A model generated the notes under the pieces. It did not search any database and was not told the origin of the DNA. It worked only from the letters and a program-made list of their open reading frames with translations. The position numbers and the translations under genes are program-made. From positions 268,180-332,179 of the forward strand of contig NZ_FRFA01000005.1 in assembly GCF_900143535.1 (NCBI RefSeq): 64,000 bases of DNA, given 5' to 3'. Positions 27,252-36,194 of this stretch are shown here, piece by piece. The DNA is from Tateyamaria sp. Alg231-49 (GTDB taxonomy: Bacteria; Pseudomonadota; Alphaproteobacteria; Rhodobacterales; Rhodobacteraceae). The number at the start of each line of letters is the position of its first letter. The first letter of the stretch is position 1.

Positions 27252-28918
27252 CCAACCGCCCCAACGTCCTTTGGATCATGGCCGACCAACTGCGATTTGA
27301 TTACCTCAGTTGCTATGGGCACCCGCACCTGCACACGCCGAATATCGATGCGCTTGCCGCGCGCGGTGTGAAGTTCACCAACACTTACGTTCAATCCCCG
27401 GTCTGCGGACCGTCGCGGATGTCGGCCTATACGGGACGGTATGTTCGCAGCCACGGTGCCACATGGAATGGCGTGCCCCTTCGCGTCGGCGAACCCACTT
27501 TGGGCGATCACCTGAGCGAGGTCGGGGCACGCGCCGTGCTGGTGGGCAAAACTCATATGGTGGCCGACCGTCCGGGCATGGCACGGCTCGGCATTGATCC
27601 GAACAGCGACATCGGGATCAAGGTCGCGCAGTGCGGTTTTGAACCCTTCGATCGCGACGACGGGCTGCACCCCAACAGCCATCGACAGGGGTGGTCGGCC
27701 TATGACGACTACCTCGTGTCGCACGGCTTTGAATCCGACAACCCGTGGGAAGACTTTGCAAACTCCGGCTACGACAAAGACGGCAACCTAGTCTCTGGCT
27801 GGCTGCTCGAAAACTCGCACCTTGAGGCGAACATCCCCGAGGAACACTCAGAAACCGCCTACATGACCAACCGCGCGATGGAGTTCATGGAGGGGGCGAT
27901 AGAAGATGGCAGGCCCTGGCTGTGCCACCTCAGTTATATCAAGCCGCACTGGCCCTATATCGTACCCGCGCCTTATCACAACATGTACGGGCCCGAACAC
28001 GTGGTTGCCCCCATCCGTTCGGACACAGAACGACAAGGCGCGCACCCCTTCCTCGCCGCCCATCAGGACATCCGCGTCAGTCGATGCTTTTCCCGCGATC
28101 AGGTGCGCGAACACGTCATCCCCGCCTATATGGGCCTGATCAAGCAACTCGATGACAATCTGGGACGTCTGTTCAAATGGATGGACGACAAGGGGCTAAG
28201 CGAGAACACGATCATCGCTTTCACCTCCGATCACGGCGACTATCTGGGCGATCACTGGCTGGGGGACAAAGATTTCTACCACGATGTGGCAGCCAAAGTG
28301 CCACTGATCATCGCCGATCCAAGGCCCCAAGCCGATGGCACACGCGGCACAGAGTCGGCTGCTCTGATCGAGATGATCGACCTCGCCCCAACCTTCATGA
28401 ACGCCCTTGGCTGTGCGCCAAAACCGCAAGTGATCGAAGGGCGCGACCTGACCCCCCTCCTGCACGGAACGGACGGCTTCTACCGGCGCTACGTGATCAG
28501 CGAATATGACTACTCAGGCTTTGAAATGGCGACCGCCCTGAACGTCGAACAGCAAGATGCGTTCTCCAAGATGATCTTTGATGGACGCTGGAAATACGTG
28601 CACCTCAACGGGTTCGACCCGGTTCTGTTCGATCTGGAAACCGACCCGGACGAGGTGCAGGACTTTGGCACCTCAGACGCGCCCGAACATGTGGCCGTGC
28701 GCGCGCGCCTGAAGGACGCAATGTTTACATGGTCCATGCGCCACCACACCCGCGTGACCGTCACGCAAGACGTGGCAGAAAGCCTGAAGGTCGCCACAGA
28801 AACCGGCATTCTGATCGGGTTTTGGGATGAGGCCGAGTACGAAGCGGACGCGGGCAAAGCCTTTTCCAGCCTGACGCCAGCCGGACCGCCCCGCGCGTCC
28901 GTACTGACGGAAAAGTAG
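27248..28918 (+). CDS. Sulfatase-superfamily hydrolase, phosphonate monoester hydrolase-like
   Basis: Cytoplasmic alkaline-phosphatase-superfamily enzyme of 556 residues without a signal peptide. The N-terminal metal Asp lies in [13 protein letters not shown], the nucleophile is in C53-GPSR (the CxPSR motif whose Cys becomes formylglycine), and a second metal site is [11 protein letters not shown] near residue 325. The middle and the end ([25 protein letters not shown]) resemble the Rhizobium/Burkholderia phosphonate monoester hydrolases and arylsulfatases. It would hydrolyse a sulfate, phosphate or phosphonate ester; the exact ester is not readable. It is coupled to marR. Confidence 0.88.
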   Translation: MTNRPNVLWIMADQLRFDYLSCYGHPHLHTPNIDALAARGVKFTNTYVQSPVCGPSRMSAYTGRYVRSHGATWNGVPLRVGEPTLGDHLSEVGARAVLVGKTHMVADRPGMARLGIDPNSDIGIKVAQCGFEPFDRDDGLHPNSHRQGWSAYDDYLVSHGFESDNPWEDFANSGYDKDGNLVSGWLLENSHLEANIPEEHSETAYMTNRAMEFMEGAIEDGRPWLCHLSYIKPHWPYIVPAPYHNMYGPEHVVAPIRSDTERQGAHPFLAAHQDIRVSRCFSRDQVREHVIPAYMGLIKQLDDNLGRLFKWMDDKGLSENTIIAFTSDHGDYLGDHWLGDKDFYHDVAAKVPLIIADPRPQADGTRGTESAALIEMIDLAPTFMNALGCAPKPQVIEGRDLTPLLHGTDGFYRRYVISEYDYSGFEMATALNVEQQDAFSKMIFDGRWKYVHLNGFDPVLFDLETDPDEVQDFGTSDAPEHVAVRARLKDAMFTWSMRHHTRVTVTQDVAESLKVATETGILIGFWDEAEYEADAGKAFSSLTPAGPPRASVLTEK

Positions 28919-29083
28919 ACCTTAAGGCGCTGCGCAGCGAAGGGCGGGTTTGAGCCCAAAGTACTGATGCCAAAAACCAGACTTAGCTTGCGTGTTGCAA
29001 GGCTGAGGTGGTGGCATGTATAAACTTTGGATGTGCAGGTTACCCTATCAGAGTTGCGCCTTAGTGATGAGAAGAAAAATTCG

Positions 29084-29266
29084 ATGAGTAAGACACAATG
29101 GGTTACGTTGCTTGCTTTTGGAGCATATTTTCTTTGGGAATTTGTCTTACTGGCGAGCTGGAAAGCAGAAACGCAAGGACCGCTCATTCGTGTCGATCTA
29201 TTGATCATCTACCCTGCCTTATTAATTCTGGCAGTTGTATCAGCGTTCCAATTTTTTCGCAGGTAA
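29084..29266 (+). CDS. Small two-helix membrane protein, unknown
   Basis: A 60-residue protein with two hydrophobic helices (about residues 6-23 and 36-56) and a basic end (FFRR). The ATG at 29084 has GAGAAG nine bases upstream. The gene is much richer in A and T than its neighbours on both sides, which suggests recent arrival. I do not recognise the family. It stands alone between the hydrolase gene and the unknown cluster at 29.4-33.6 kb. Confidence 0.55.
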   Translation: MSKTQWVTLLAFGAYFLWEFVLLASWKAETQGPLIRVDLLIIYPALLILAVVSAFQFFRR

Positions 29267-29389
29267 ATTGAAATTTGGTCAATTCCCGTTAACATCGGGC
29301 GTTTGCTCAGGGTCGGCTTCGCCCGCACAGCAATTATTCATACAGGCCGCAGCGAACCTCAACTTCTGGTCGCTTAGTCCGTCCAGATC

Positions 29390-30187
29390 CTAAGAGGCCC
29401 GCGCGCTGAACCGCGCCGCCGTGCTGACGGCAACGCGGGCCGTCAGTGCCGCCACCGAACTGCGCTCCAGCACCATCGGCCCGTCAAGGCTTGCGGGCGG
29501 GAAAATCGTCCATGTCTGTTTGTCGGCATTGGTCATAACGCTGATCGGGTCGGCGTCCTGAACGGCGTTGCCCGCGCAGTACAACACAGACAACATGCCC
29601 GCCGCCGCCGGATCGGAAAAGGCACGCGCAGCTGACTCCGCCTCTGTCTTGGACAGGCCCAGACGCACCATCCCACCAACCACATCATCGGGGCGTTTTG
29701 CGGCAGAGCCATGCAAAGTGCTCAGCACTTTCTGAGTGGTCTCAACACGCGCTTCACTCCGCAACGGCTCAAGGGTTGCGCCCACAAATCCGGCGCAAGC
29801 CCCCGCCGCCGCCATCAGATCGGCATAGCTGGTCACCTCGAACATGCCATCACCGCGCTGGATCAGACCAACAAAATGAATACCAGCCGCATGCACGGAC
29901 AGACGCTGAACACGATTGCCGGACCGGCGCTCGCTCAGCAAAACAAGGGTTGGGTTCACAAGGGCAAGGATGGCCGCCGTGATTGCAGGGGTAAAGTTCA
30001 GCCCGGTTTCAGGATCGCCCACAAGACGACCCGCCGCGCGCAAACGCTCTTCCCCCTCTTTGGCCCAGTTTGCGGCATCGCCATCTTCAGGCTGGAACGG
30101 GGTGTCGCCCCATCCAATGATGCTGTCCACCTTGGCATAGGAAAAGGCGTAGGCGAGTTCGGAGGGATGAATTTCCATTGAACTCAT
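29390..30187 (-). CDS. Unknown protein of the 29.4-33.6 kb cluster
   Basis: Acidic protein of 265 residues without signal peptide or membrane helix. An N-terminal region (about residues 1-60) has charged helices, the middle contains LVLLSERRSGNRVQRLSVHA and a beta-rich part, and the end is alanine-rich and helical. I do not recognise a family. The layout slightly recalls adaptor or chaperone proteins of secretion systems, but this is only an impression. It starts three bases after the stop of the gene at 30191, so the two are one operon, divergent from the toxin-like gene. Confidence 0.75.
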   Translation of the reverse strand: MSSMEIHPSELAYAFSYAKVDSIIGWGDTPFQPEDGDAANWAKEGEERLRAAGRLVGDPETGLNFTPAITAAILALVNPTLVLLSERRSGNRVQRLSVHAAGIHFVGLIQRGDGMFEVTSYADLMAAAGACAGFVGATLEPLRSEARVETTQKVLSTLHGSAAKRPDDVVGGMVRLGLSKTEAESAARAFSDPAAAGMLSVLYCAGNAVQDADPISVMTNADKQTWTIFPPASLDGPMVLERSSVAALTARVAVSTAARFSARAS

Positions 30188-30190
30188 CGC

Positions 30191-31237
30191 TTAATTCCAG
30201 ACAAAGCTGGACATAGCGTCGAGCTTTTTCTTGGCCTCAGCCGCCATCGCCGGACCGGGAACTACCGAGTCATATGCCTGCTCGACGGCTTTGGCGGCCT
30301 TGTTCACCGCATCTTCAATGGCATTGGCGGTATCCAGCGCCTCGTCTTCTCCAGGGGCCGTGCCGTCCGGTTCGCTGCGGAACATGGTCATCATCTTGTC
30401 CACTGTGTTGGCCACCGCATCACGTACAGATTTGAGGGCATTTTCAACCTCAAGAACGGCGGCATCCGTCCGATTGACAAAGTACTCATCGCCCGCCTCC
30501 ATCGTCCAGTGTGCAATGCCACTGATCTGCCCGGCCAGCGGATTGTCGGTACTGAAAAACTCGATATCACTGTCGAGATAGTCATATCCCGGTCCGTCAT
30601 CGTGGTACGTGTTCAGATACCCGGCGGCATCATGCACCACACCGTGCAACGCAATCGGGTTGTCGATATCAAGGTGGAGTGCCATGTTGCCCGGCCCCAC
30701 AAGCCCCCCCGTCGGGTTGAGCATCGACCCAAATACTTCGTGAATACCAAAACTGTCACCCAGCACCTTGCCGCACAACAACTGTGCACGGGAGGCCATG
30801 AAATCCTCATGCATGCCTTCCTTCAAATCGGGTGCCGCGTCTTTCTTTTTCTCCTTCGCCACGGTTTCCTGCTGCTTTTTAACAATCAGGAACCGGTCAA
30901 AATCTAAGTTCAACCTCTTGGCGTCGGGGGGGATGCCAACAACGCCTTCAAGGTCTTCCATCACCTCCTGGCGGGGTCTCTTGGGGAACCCCTTGGTGAT
31001 CTCCTGCATCAGCTCTTTCATCTTGGGCGTGCCCTCGCCCTTGATCTCAACGCCACGCAGGTCGTCCATAGCGTCTTTACCGAATAGAGTATCGACATCG
31101 ACTTTGGTCAGGTCGGTCTTGGCCAGTTCCTCAGGGGACAGTTTGGCAAGCGCTTCATTCTCGGCGGCACTCACCGGCGGACAACACCCCAAATGCGTCT
31201 TTAAGAACTCTGATTGCCGGTCGGAAAGCTGAGGCAA
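30191..31237 (-). CDS. Unknown protein with a conserved-looking His/Asp/Tyr core
   Basis: Protein of 348 residues starting at TTG (31237) with GGAG six bases before it. The first 150 residues are charged and Lys/Glu-rich. The centre contains GGLVGPGNMALHLDIDNP followed by ALHGVVHDAAGYLNTY and GPGYDYL, a cluster of His, Asp, Tyr and Gly that looks like an enzyme core; the HD..GY pattern distantly recalls phospholipase A2 (HDxCY), but the Cys residues are missing. The C-terminal 100 residues are helical and alanine-rich. No signal peptide. It is divergent from the coiled-coil gene at 31507 and may belong to the same system. Confidence 0.75.
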   Translation of the reverse strand: MPQLSDRQSEFLKTHLGCCPPVSAAENEALAKLSPEELAKTDLTKVDVDTLFGKDAMDDLRGVEIKGEGTPKMKELMQEITKGFPKRPRQEVMEDLEGVVGIPPDAKRLNLDFDRFLIVKKQQETVAKEKKKDAAPDLKEGMHEDFMASRAQLLCGKVLGDSFGIHEVFGSMLNPTGGLVGPGNMALHLDIDNPIALHGVVHDAAGYLNTYHDDGPGYDYLDSDIEFFSTDNPLAGQISGIAHWTMEAGDEYFVNRTDAAVLEVENALKSVRDAVANTVDKMMTMFRSEPDGTAPGEDEALDTANAIEDAVNKAAKAVEQAYDSVVPGPAMAAEAKKKLDAMSSFVWN

Positions 31238-31506
31238 GAATTTCTCCGGTTGAAAACAAAGGCGACGCCGCGTGGCACAATGCCAGCACTAAAGGATACC
31301 CAAGGCCTGTACGCAACCGGTTTCACGACCCGACACAAGCGCATCCGAAGGCAAAGGCAAAGGCAAATGATCCCTCAACAACACATCTGAGCTTTCGAAT
31401 TCAACCAGTTGGTGTATTCTGTGCCATATGCACGCGACCATTGAAGCATCCAAAGCCATCGTCAAAACCCGCTAACTGCAGGCAATCCCGACAGAAAACA
31501 CCCAGC

Positions 31507-33117
31507 ATGAGCAGCGATCCAGATCCACAAGCCTCCGCACCCCCCGCAATTCCAGACGAGGAGATGGACCGGTTCACGCGGCGTTTTCTCAACTTCGCGC
31601 TTAAAAGAAATGAAACGGAAACAAACCAAGGCGTCGTCGACAGGCGTTTGGCAATCCGCGAACAAGCGACCGAAGACATCCGGCAATTGCGCGCGGAATT
31701 TACCGCCCACGAGATGAAAAACTACGACGCGATGACCGAAGGGGAACGGGCCGCCGAGTTGGACAGGATATTCTCCGACGTCACCATCACCGCCGTGCCC
31801 GGCGCCAAAACGATTTCGATCAACGGTGTGCTCGAAATGGACCCGGCCAGCCTGCGCCAACTGGCCCCCCACAAGCGCAACGTGCTGTTTGCTGCCGCCA
31901 ATGAAGCGGACGAGGACAAGCGGGCGACCGCACTTCAATATGTTTCGGGCAAATTTCGCCTGCGTTCCAAGGCAGATGCGGCAAGCGGCAAGACCCACCT
32001 CGAAGGCATCGTCGAAGGCGAGCGCGCCGATACGCTGCGCGAACTTTATGAGGCCGACAGCGCGGACAAATCAGGCGCATACCGTGCCTTCGACATCTCC
32101 AACAAACTCAACGCGCTGAAAAAACGAAGCATCGATCCCGGTGGGGCAAAAAACATCCAGGCCTATGACGACGCCGTCCAGAAACAACGTGCAATGCTGG
32201 CAATGGCGCTGGACGCAGGTCCTGACAACCTGTCGGACATGGTGGTCAATTTCGAGTTCGCCGAAATGACGTTTGATGCAAGTGTAAAGGAAAAGGCTCA
32301 GGCGCAGGCCGAGGCCAGAGCAGCCAGAGAGCACGCGGAAAAAGTCGAAGAAATGCGCGCCGCCGCGCTGACGGTAGAGGCGCAAGAAGCCGAGATTGAA
32401 AAAAACGCCGCAGCGCTCGCCGAAAGCGCAACACAGCTGGGCGCTCTGCTGCAAAAGGACTTTAAACAACTGGAAGCAGAGAAAAAGCCGCTCGTCATCG
32501 CCCACGGGAAGGCAGCTGCCGCTCTCAAGAAACAAAGAGCAGTGGTCGCGGCACTGACGCCCGAAGCCATCGACCGCTTTGCCGCCACAGCCCACACGGT
32601 CTCCGTCACACCTGCGGACACGGCAGCGGCCACCACGAACCTGATCGCCAACATGACCGCAGGGACGGATGCCGGCGCGCAGAGAGAAACACTCGAAGCG
32701 ATGAAAGCCACGCTGACAGAATACACCAACGCCGTCACCGAAACCGGCAATGGTGCGGCCAAGGTCGGCGTTGAACTGGAAGTGGCCGATATCTCCCTGA
32801 ATGCAGCCGAGGCTCGCAAGGTCGCGCGCAGTTTGCGCTTTTCTGACAACAAGGCCGCAGGCTATCACACCCTCAAACACCACAATGAAATGAAAAAACC
32901 GTCAGATGCCGAAGGGTACGAATTCGACACGGAAGTGAAAAAGAAAGTGGCGCACTACCACGATTGCGCACGTGGCGCGGTGGAAAATGGCGACGTGGTC
33001 CTGTCACAACTGGAACAGAACGGCGGCGAAGGACACCATTTCAAATATGAAGGAATCACCGCGATCATCAAGATGGCCAAGAACGAGGCCAGCATGGCCA
33101 CATATTTCAAGAAGTAA
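31507..33117 (+). CDS. Coiled-coil protein with toxin-like C-terminal domain
   Basis: Protein of about 536 residues from the ATG at 31507; the frame is open upstream to a TTG at 31441. There is no signal peptide or membrane helix. Residues about 1-250 are helical and charged, and about 255-340 form a long Ala/Glu/Lys coiled coil. After a Thr/Ala-rich linker, the last 100 residues change character: AAGYHTLKHHNEM, then a basic helix, then GEGHHFKYEGITAIIKMA and the end ATYFKK. A His-rich start and a terminal TYFKP-like strand are typical of polymorphic-toxin RNase domains of the BECR group. Immediate downstream small gene fits an immunity protein. Function is inferred. Confidence 0.8.
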   Translation: MSSDPDPQASAPPAIPDEEMDRFTRRFLNFALKRNETETNQGVVDRRLAIREQATEDIRQLRAEFTAHEMKNYDAMTEGERAAELDRIFSDVTITAVPGAKTISINGVLEMDPASLRQLAPHKRNVLFAAANEADEDKRATALQYVSGKFRLRSKADAASGKTHLEGIVEGERADTLRELYEADSADKSGAYRAFDISNKLNALKKRSIDPGGAKNIQAYDDAVQKQRAMLAMALDAGPDNLSDMVVNFEFAEMTFDASVKEKAQAQAEARAAREHAEKVEEMRAAALTVEAQEAEIEKNAAALAESATQLGALLQKDFKQLEAEKKPLVIAHGKAAAALKKQRAVVAALTPEAIDRFAATAHTVSVTPADTAAATTNLIANMTAGTDAGAQRETLEAMKATLTEYTNAVTETGNGAAKVGVELEVADISLNAAEARKVARSLRFSDNKAAGYHTLKHHNEMKKPSDAEGYEFDTEVKKKVAHYHDCARGAVENGDVVLSQLEQNGGEGHHFKYEGITAIIKMAKNEASMATYFKK

Positions 33118-33132
33118 GGGCAAGAGGCAGGT

Positions 33133-33615
33133 ATGGACGACAAACTCGACACGGTATTGGAAGACTTGCGCGCCCGCCTGGACGGCTTGCAGTCACAAGA
33201 CACGGTTGGCGACCATGCCGAACGGTTTTGCGACGACTTTTACAAACTCTATGCGCTGTCACGGGCAGACATGTCCGCCGCGGAGTCCACGAGGCTGCTC
33301 AAGTTTCTCAGCGAAAGCGCCCCGACCATGGATATTTCCATCGGCTATCTGCTTCAGGATCTGCTCAACCGCATCACCGCTCTGGTGAACACCAGCTTCC
33401 AAAGCCTTGAATGGATACAAATCTGCGAAATGCGATCGACCTTCGAGGCGCTGATCGAGCTTTACAGCGACCACATGCCCGTCGGCCTTCACCTGATCGA
33501 CACCGACAACGTAGATGGATTGATCATGGCAAAGGGTGAAAACGAGGCGCAATTTCACCCCACGCTCACGCCGGACAACTTTCCCCAAGACCACTGGTGG
33601 TGGATGATGGAGTAG
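33133..33615 (+). CDS. Small acidic protein, candidate immunity partner
   Basis: Acidic cytoplasmic protein of 160 residues, starting 15 bp after the toxin-like gene with AGAGG as ribosome site. The first 100 residues are helical (LDTVLEDLRARLDGLQS and a long central helix), and the end is rich in Asp, Glu and Trp (DHWWWMME). No family recognised. Its size, acidity against the basic toxin-like domain, and its position directly after that domain are the usual signs of an immunity gene. An alternative is an unrelated accessory subunit. Confidence 0.75.
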   Translation: MDDKLDTVLEDLRARLDGLQSQDTVGDHAERFCDDFYKLYALSRADMSAAESTRLLKFLSESAPTMDISIGYLLQDLLNRITALVNTSFQSLEWIQICEMRSTFEALIELYSDHMPVGLHLIDTDNVDGLIMAKGENEAQFHPTLTPDNFPQDHWWWMME

Positions 33616-33700
33616 GCACGCGAAGGCTTTTTGCCACAGCCGTCACGCCCTGATAGCCCGCCCCATTGCACGACCCAAGCCCAACCGCTACGCCACTCCC

Positions 33701-35239
33701 ATGAAACCGATCCGCCTCATGTCCGGGTTTCTGACCGTGGGCTTCTGGACGTTGGCCAGCCGTGTGCTGGGCTTCGTGCGCGAGGTCATGCTGTTGTCGC
33801 TCATCGGCCCCGGCCCGCTGATGGACGCCTTTGTGGCCGCCTTCCGGCTGCCAAACATGTTTCGCCGTTTCTTTGCCGAGGGCGCGTTCAACGCCGCCTT
33901 CGTGCCGATGTTTTCGAGCAAGGTCGAGGGGGGCGAGGATGCCGCAACCTTCGGGCGCGACGCGCTCAACGGGCTGGCTTTGGTCACGTTGTTGCTGACG
34001 GCCCTTGCGATGATCTTCATGCCTGCGCTGGTTTGGGCCACGGCTGGGGGGTTTGGCCCCGAACGCTTTGATTTGACGGTTGGCTTTGGACGGATCGTTT
34101 TTCCCTACATCTTCTTCATGTCGCTGTCGGCGCTCTTTTCCGGCGTACTGAACGCCACCGGGCGCTTTGCGGCTGCTGCCGCAGCCCCTGTTCTGCTGAA
34201 CATCTTTGTGATCGCAGCCATGGGCACAGCTTGGGCCATCGGGGCCGAGATCATCACCTGGCTTATCTGGGTGATCCCACTGGCGGGCATTGCACAACTG
34301 GCACTCACATGGGGCGCGGCGGCGCGCGCGGGCTTTGCACTGAAACCCGCCCTGCCCCGCTGGACCCCGGATATGAGCCTGATGGTCCGCACTGCCATTC
34401 CTGCAGCCCTTGCCACGGGGGTAATGCAGATCAACCTCGTCGTTGGGCAACTGGTGGCCAGCCAATATGACAGTGCAGTCAGCTGGCTCTTTGCCGCTGA
34501 TCGCCTTTACCAACTGCCTCTCGGAGTGGTCGGCATCGCAGTTGGGATCGTGCTGCTGCCCGACCTCGCCCGTCGCCTGAAGGCCGACGACCTGACCGGC
34601 GCGCGTGACGCCTATTCGCGGGCGGGTGAGTTTGCCATGGCCCTGACCGTGCCCAGCGCAGTGGCGCTGATGGTCATCCCGCTGCCTCTGGTCTCGGTCC
34701 TGTTCGGACGGGGTGCGACGGGCACCGATGACGTGGCCGCAATCGCCGTTGCCGTCGCCATTTACGGCGCCGGCCTGCCCGCATTCGTGCTGCAAAAAGT
34801 GGTGCAGCCCCAGTATTTCGCACGTGGTGACACGACCAGCCCCTTCCGCTTTGCGCTTGTCGCCATGGCGATCAACGCCGCCGTCGCGGTGGGCCTGTCT
34901 CCTCTGGTGGGCTGGATCGCACCTGCGTTGGCCACCACCATTGCCGGCTGGGCCATGCTGGGTCTGCTCTATTGGGGGCTGCGGGGCATGGGCGGCACGG
35001 TCAAAGTCGATGACCGCTATCGCGCCCGCCTGCCGCGGATATTTGCAGCGTCTTGCGCAATGGGTGTGGCGCTGTGGGTTGCAGCGATCCTGCTCAAACC
35101 GGCGCTCGGGACGGACTATGTCCGCTTTATCGCCTTGCTTGTCCTGATCGCGGTAGGGGCAGCCACCTATCTTGGGGCCGCACAAGTGCTCGGTGCACTC
35201 AAACTGTCAGAGATCAAAGGGGCCGTGCGTCGTCGCTAG
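33701..35239 (+). CDS. murJ: Lipid II flippase MurJ (MviN)
   Basis: Inner-membrane flippase of 512 residues with 13-14 membrane helices, moving lipid II across the membrane in peptidoglycan synthesis. The N-terminal signature GFWTLASRVLGFVREVMLL and the segments AFRLPNMFRRFFAEGAFNAAFVP and QINLVVGQLVAS are those of MurJ. The stop TAG lies within CTAG and overlaps the stop of the convergent DUF6434-like gene. Start ATG at 33701 gives the usual N-terminus. Confidence 0.96.
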   Translation: MKPIRLMSGFLTVGFWTLASRVLGFVREVMLLSLIGPGPLMDAFVAAFRLPNMFRRFFAEGAFNAAFVPMFSSKVEGGEDAATFGRDALNGLALVTLLLTALAMIFMPALVWATAGGFGPERFDLTVGFGRIVFPYIFFMSLSALFSGVLNATGRFAAAAAAPVLLNIFVIAAMGTAWAIGAEIITWLIWVIPLAGIAQLALTWGAAARAGFALKPALPRWTPDMSLMVRTAIPAALATGVMQINLVVGQLVASQYDSAVSWLFAADRLYQLPLGVVGIAVGIVLLPDLARRLKADDLTGARDAYSRAGEFAMALTVPSAVALMVIPLPLVSVLFGRGATGTDDVAAIAVAVAIYGAGLPAFVLQKVVQPQYFARGDTTSPFRFALVAMAINAAVAVGLSPLVGWIAPALATTIAGWAMLGLLYWGLRGMGGTVKVDDRYRARLPRIFAASCAMGVALWVAAILLKPALGTDYVRFIALLVLIAVGAATYLGAAQVLGALKLSEIKGAVRRR

Positions 35240-35439
35240 GGTCGGGCCAGCCACTCATCGGCCACGTCACCCATGGTGCGCGGGCCACCTGACGTGATCC
35301 ACGACATAAACGGGCGGACAAACTTGCCCCCACCCCCGAACCAAGTGGTCAAAAACCGGCGCACATTCTGCGTGTCGCGATAACCCGAATCCAGCGGCGT
35401 CTGGCGGATGATCTCGCCGCCACGCCAGTCAACCGCCAC
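35236..35439 (-). CDS. DUF6434-like small protein
   Basis: A 67-residue protein starting at GTG, three bases after the rhomboid gene. It matches the end of the DUF6434 domain from memory: DSGYRDTQNVRRFL, then a Gly/Phe-rich turn, FMSWI, and GDVADEWLARP. In other proteins this domain follows a SAP-like domain and is of unknown function; here it stands alone, so the gene may be a short member or a remnant. Its TAG stop shares the CTAG palindrome with the murJ stop. Confidence 0.7.
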   Translation of the reverse strand: MAVDWRGGEIIRQTPLDSGYRDTQNVRRFLTTWFGGGGKFVRPFMSWITSGGPRTMGDVADEWLARP

Positions 35440-35442
35440 CGC

Positions 35443-36126
35443 TCAACGGCGCCGCAGAGCTGCCCGCACCCGCGTCATACCACCAGGCACAACAATGGCC
35501 GTGATGGCAAAACCAGCAACAAAACCCGCCAACTCGCCAACCCAATCATACCCAACCTGAAAGAATGCGCCAAAAACCAACTGGATCCCCATCAGAACCC
35601 CAATCAGCATAAACGCCTGCCCCTGTGGGCCACCACTGACCACCTGCCGCTGCCAGTAAAGGAAGGTGTACGTGCCAATCAGCCCGTACACACTCGGGTA
35701 CGCACCCACCAACCAGGATTCATTGGTGATCAAACCAAACATCAGCGCCCCAAAGATACCGCATAGGAAAAACACCAGCGCCACAGCCCAGCCGCCCAGC
35801 ACCTCGCCCACCATCTTGCCCATGGCCAACAGGATCACGCCCGCAAACAGGAACGAGGTAAAGCTGCCAAAAACAAACGGATACGTCACAAAGCGAAGCA
35901 TGTGTTCAGGCAACAAGCGCCCGTTCTCAACCATGAAATCAAAGGCAACCCCGGAAAACGCATAGTCGTTCAACGCATTGAGACGCCAGCCCACGGCGCC
36001 TGCACCACCGATCAGCCCCGCCTCGGCCAGACTAAAGGCCAGTTCCGGCAAGGCAAGAGCCAGAAACAGCAGCCACACAGCGGGGGGCAACGGGTTAACG
36101 GGGCTGGGTTCTTTATAATCTGACAT
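35443..36126 (-). CDS. Rhomboid-fold membrane protein lacking catalytic residues
   Basis: Membrane protein of 227 residues with six or seven helices and the general rhomboid plan. At the place of the active-site GxSG the sequence reads [11 protein letters not shown], with Tyr where the Ser nucleophile belongs; at the catalytic His position of the last helix it reads [12 protein letters not shown], with Glu in place of His. It is therefore probably a pseudoprotease that binds membrane proteins rather than cutting them. The start at 36126 (MSDYKEPSP) is chosen; 15 more codons are open upstream. It may be cotranscribed with the DUF6434-like gene. Confidence 0.82.
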   Translation of the reverse strand: MSDYKEPSPVNPLPPAVWLLFLALALPELAFSLAEAGLIGGAGAVGWRLNALNDYAFSGVAFDFMVENGRLLPEHMLRFVTYPFVFGSFTSFLFAGVILLAMGKMVGEVLGGWAVALVFFLCGIFGALMFGLITNESWLVGAYPSVYGLIGTYTFLYWQRQVVSGGPQGQAFMLIGVLMGIQLVFGAFFQVGYDWVGELAGFVAGFAITAIVVPGGMTRVRAALRRR

Positions 36127-36194
36127 CCGGGGCCTGCTTGACGAAGGAACACCCCATGGGTAAGCCAGCAACGCTGATTTGCCCAGAGGTTCTC

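Noticed and set aside
30680..30760. Phospholipase A2 assignment for the gene at 30191
   Set aside because: The HD..GY pattern is present but the paired cysteines and calcium loop of the family are not.
33566..35185. 539-codon minus-strand frame opposite murJ
   Set aside because: Antisense to murJ; Gln/His/Arg-rich without domain.
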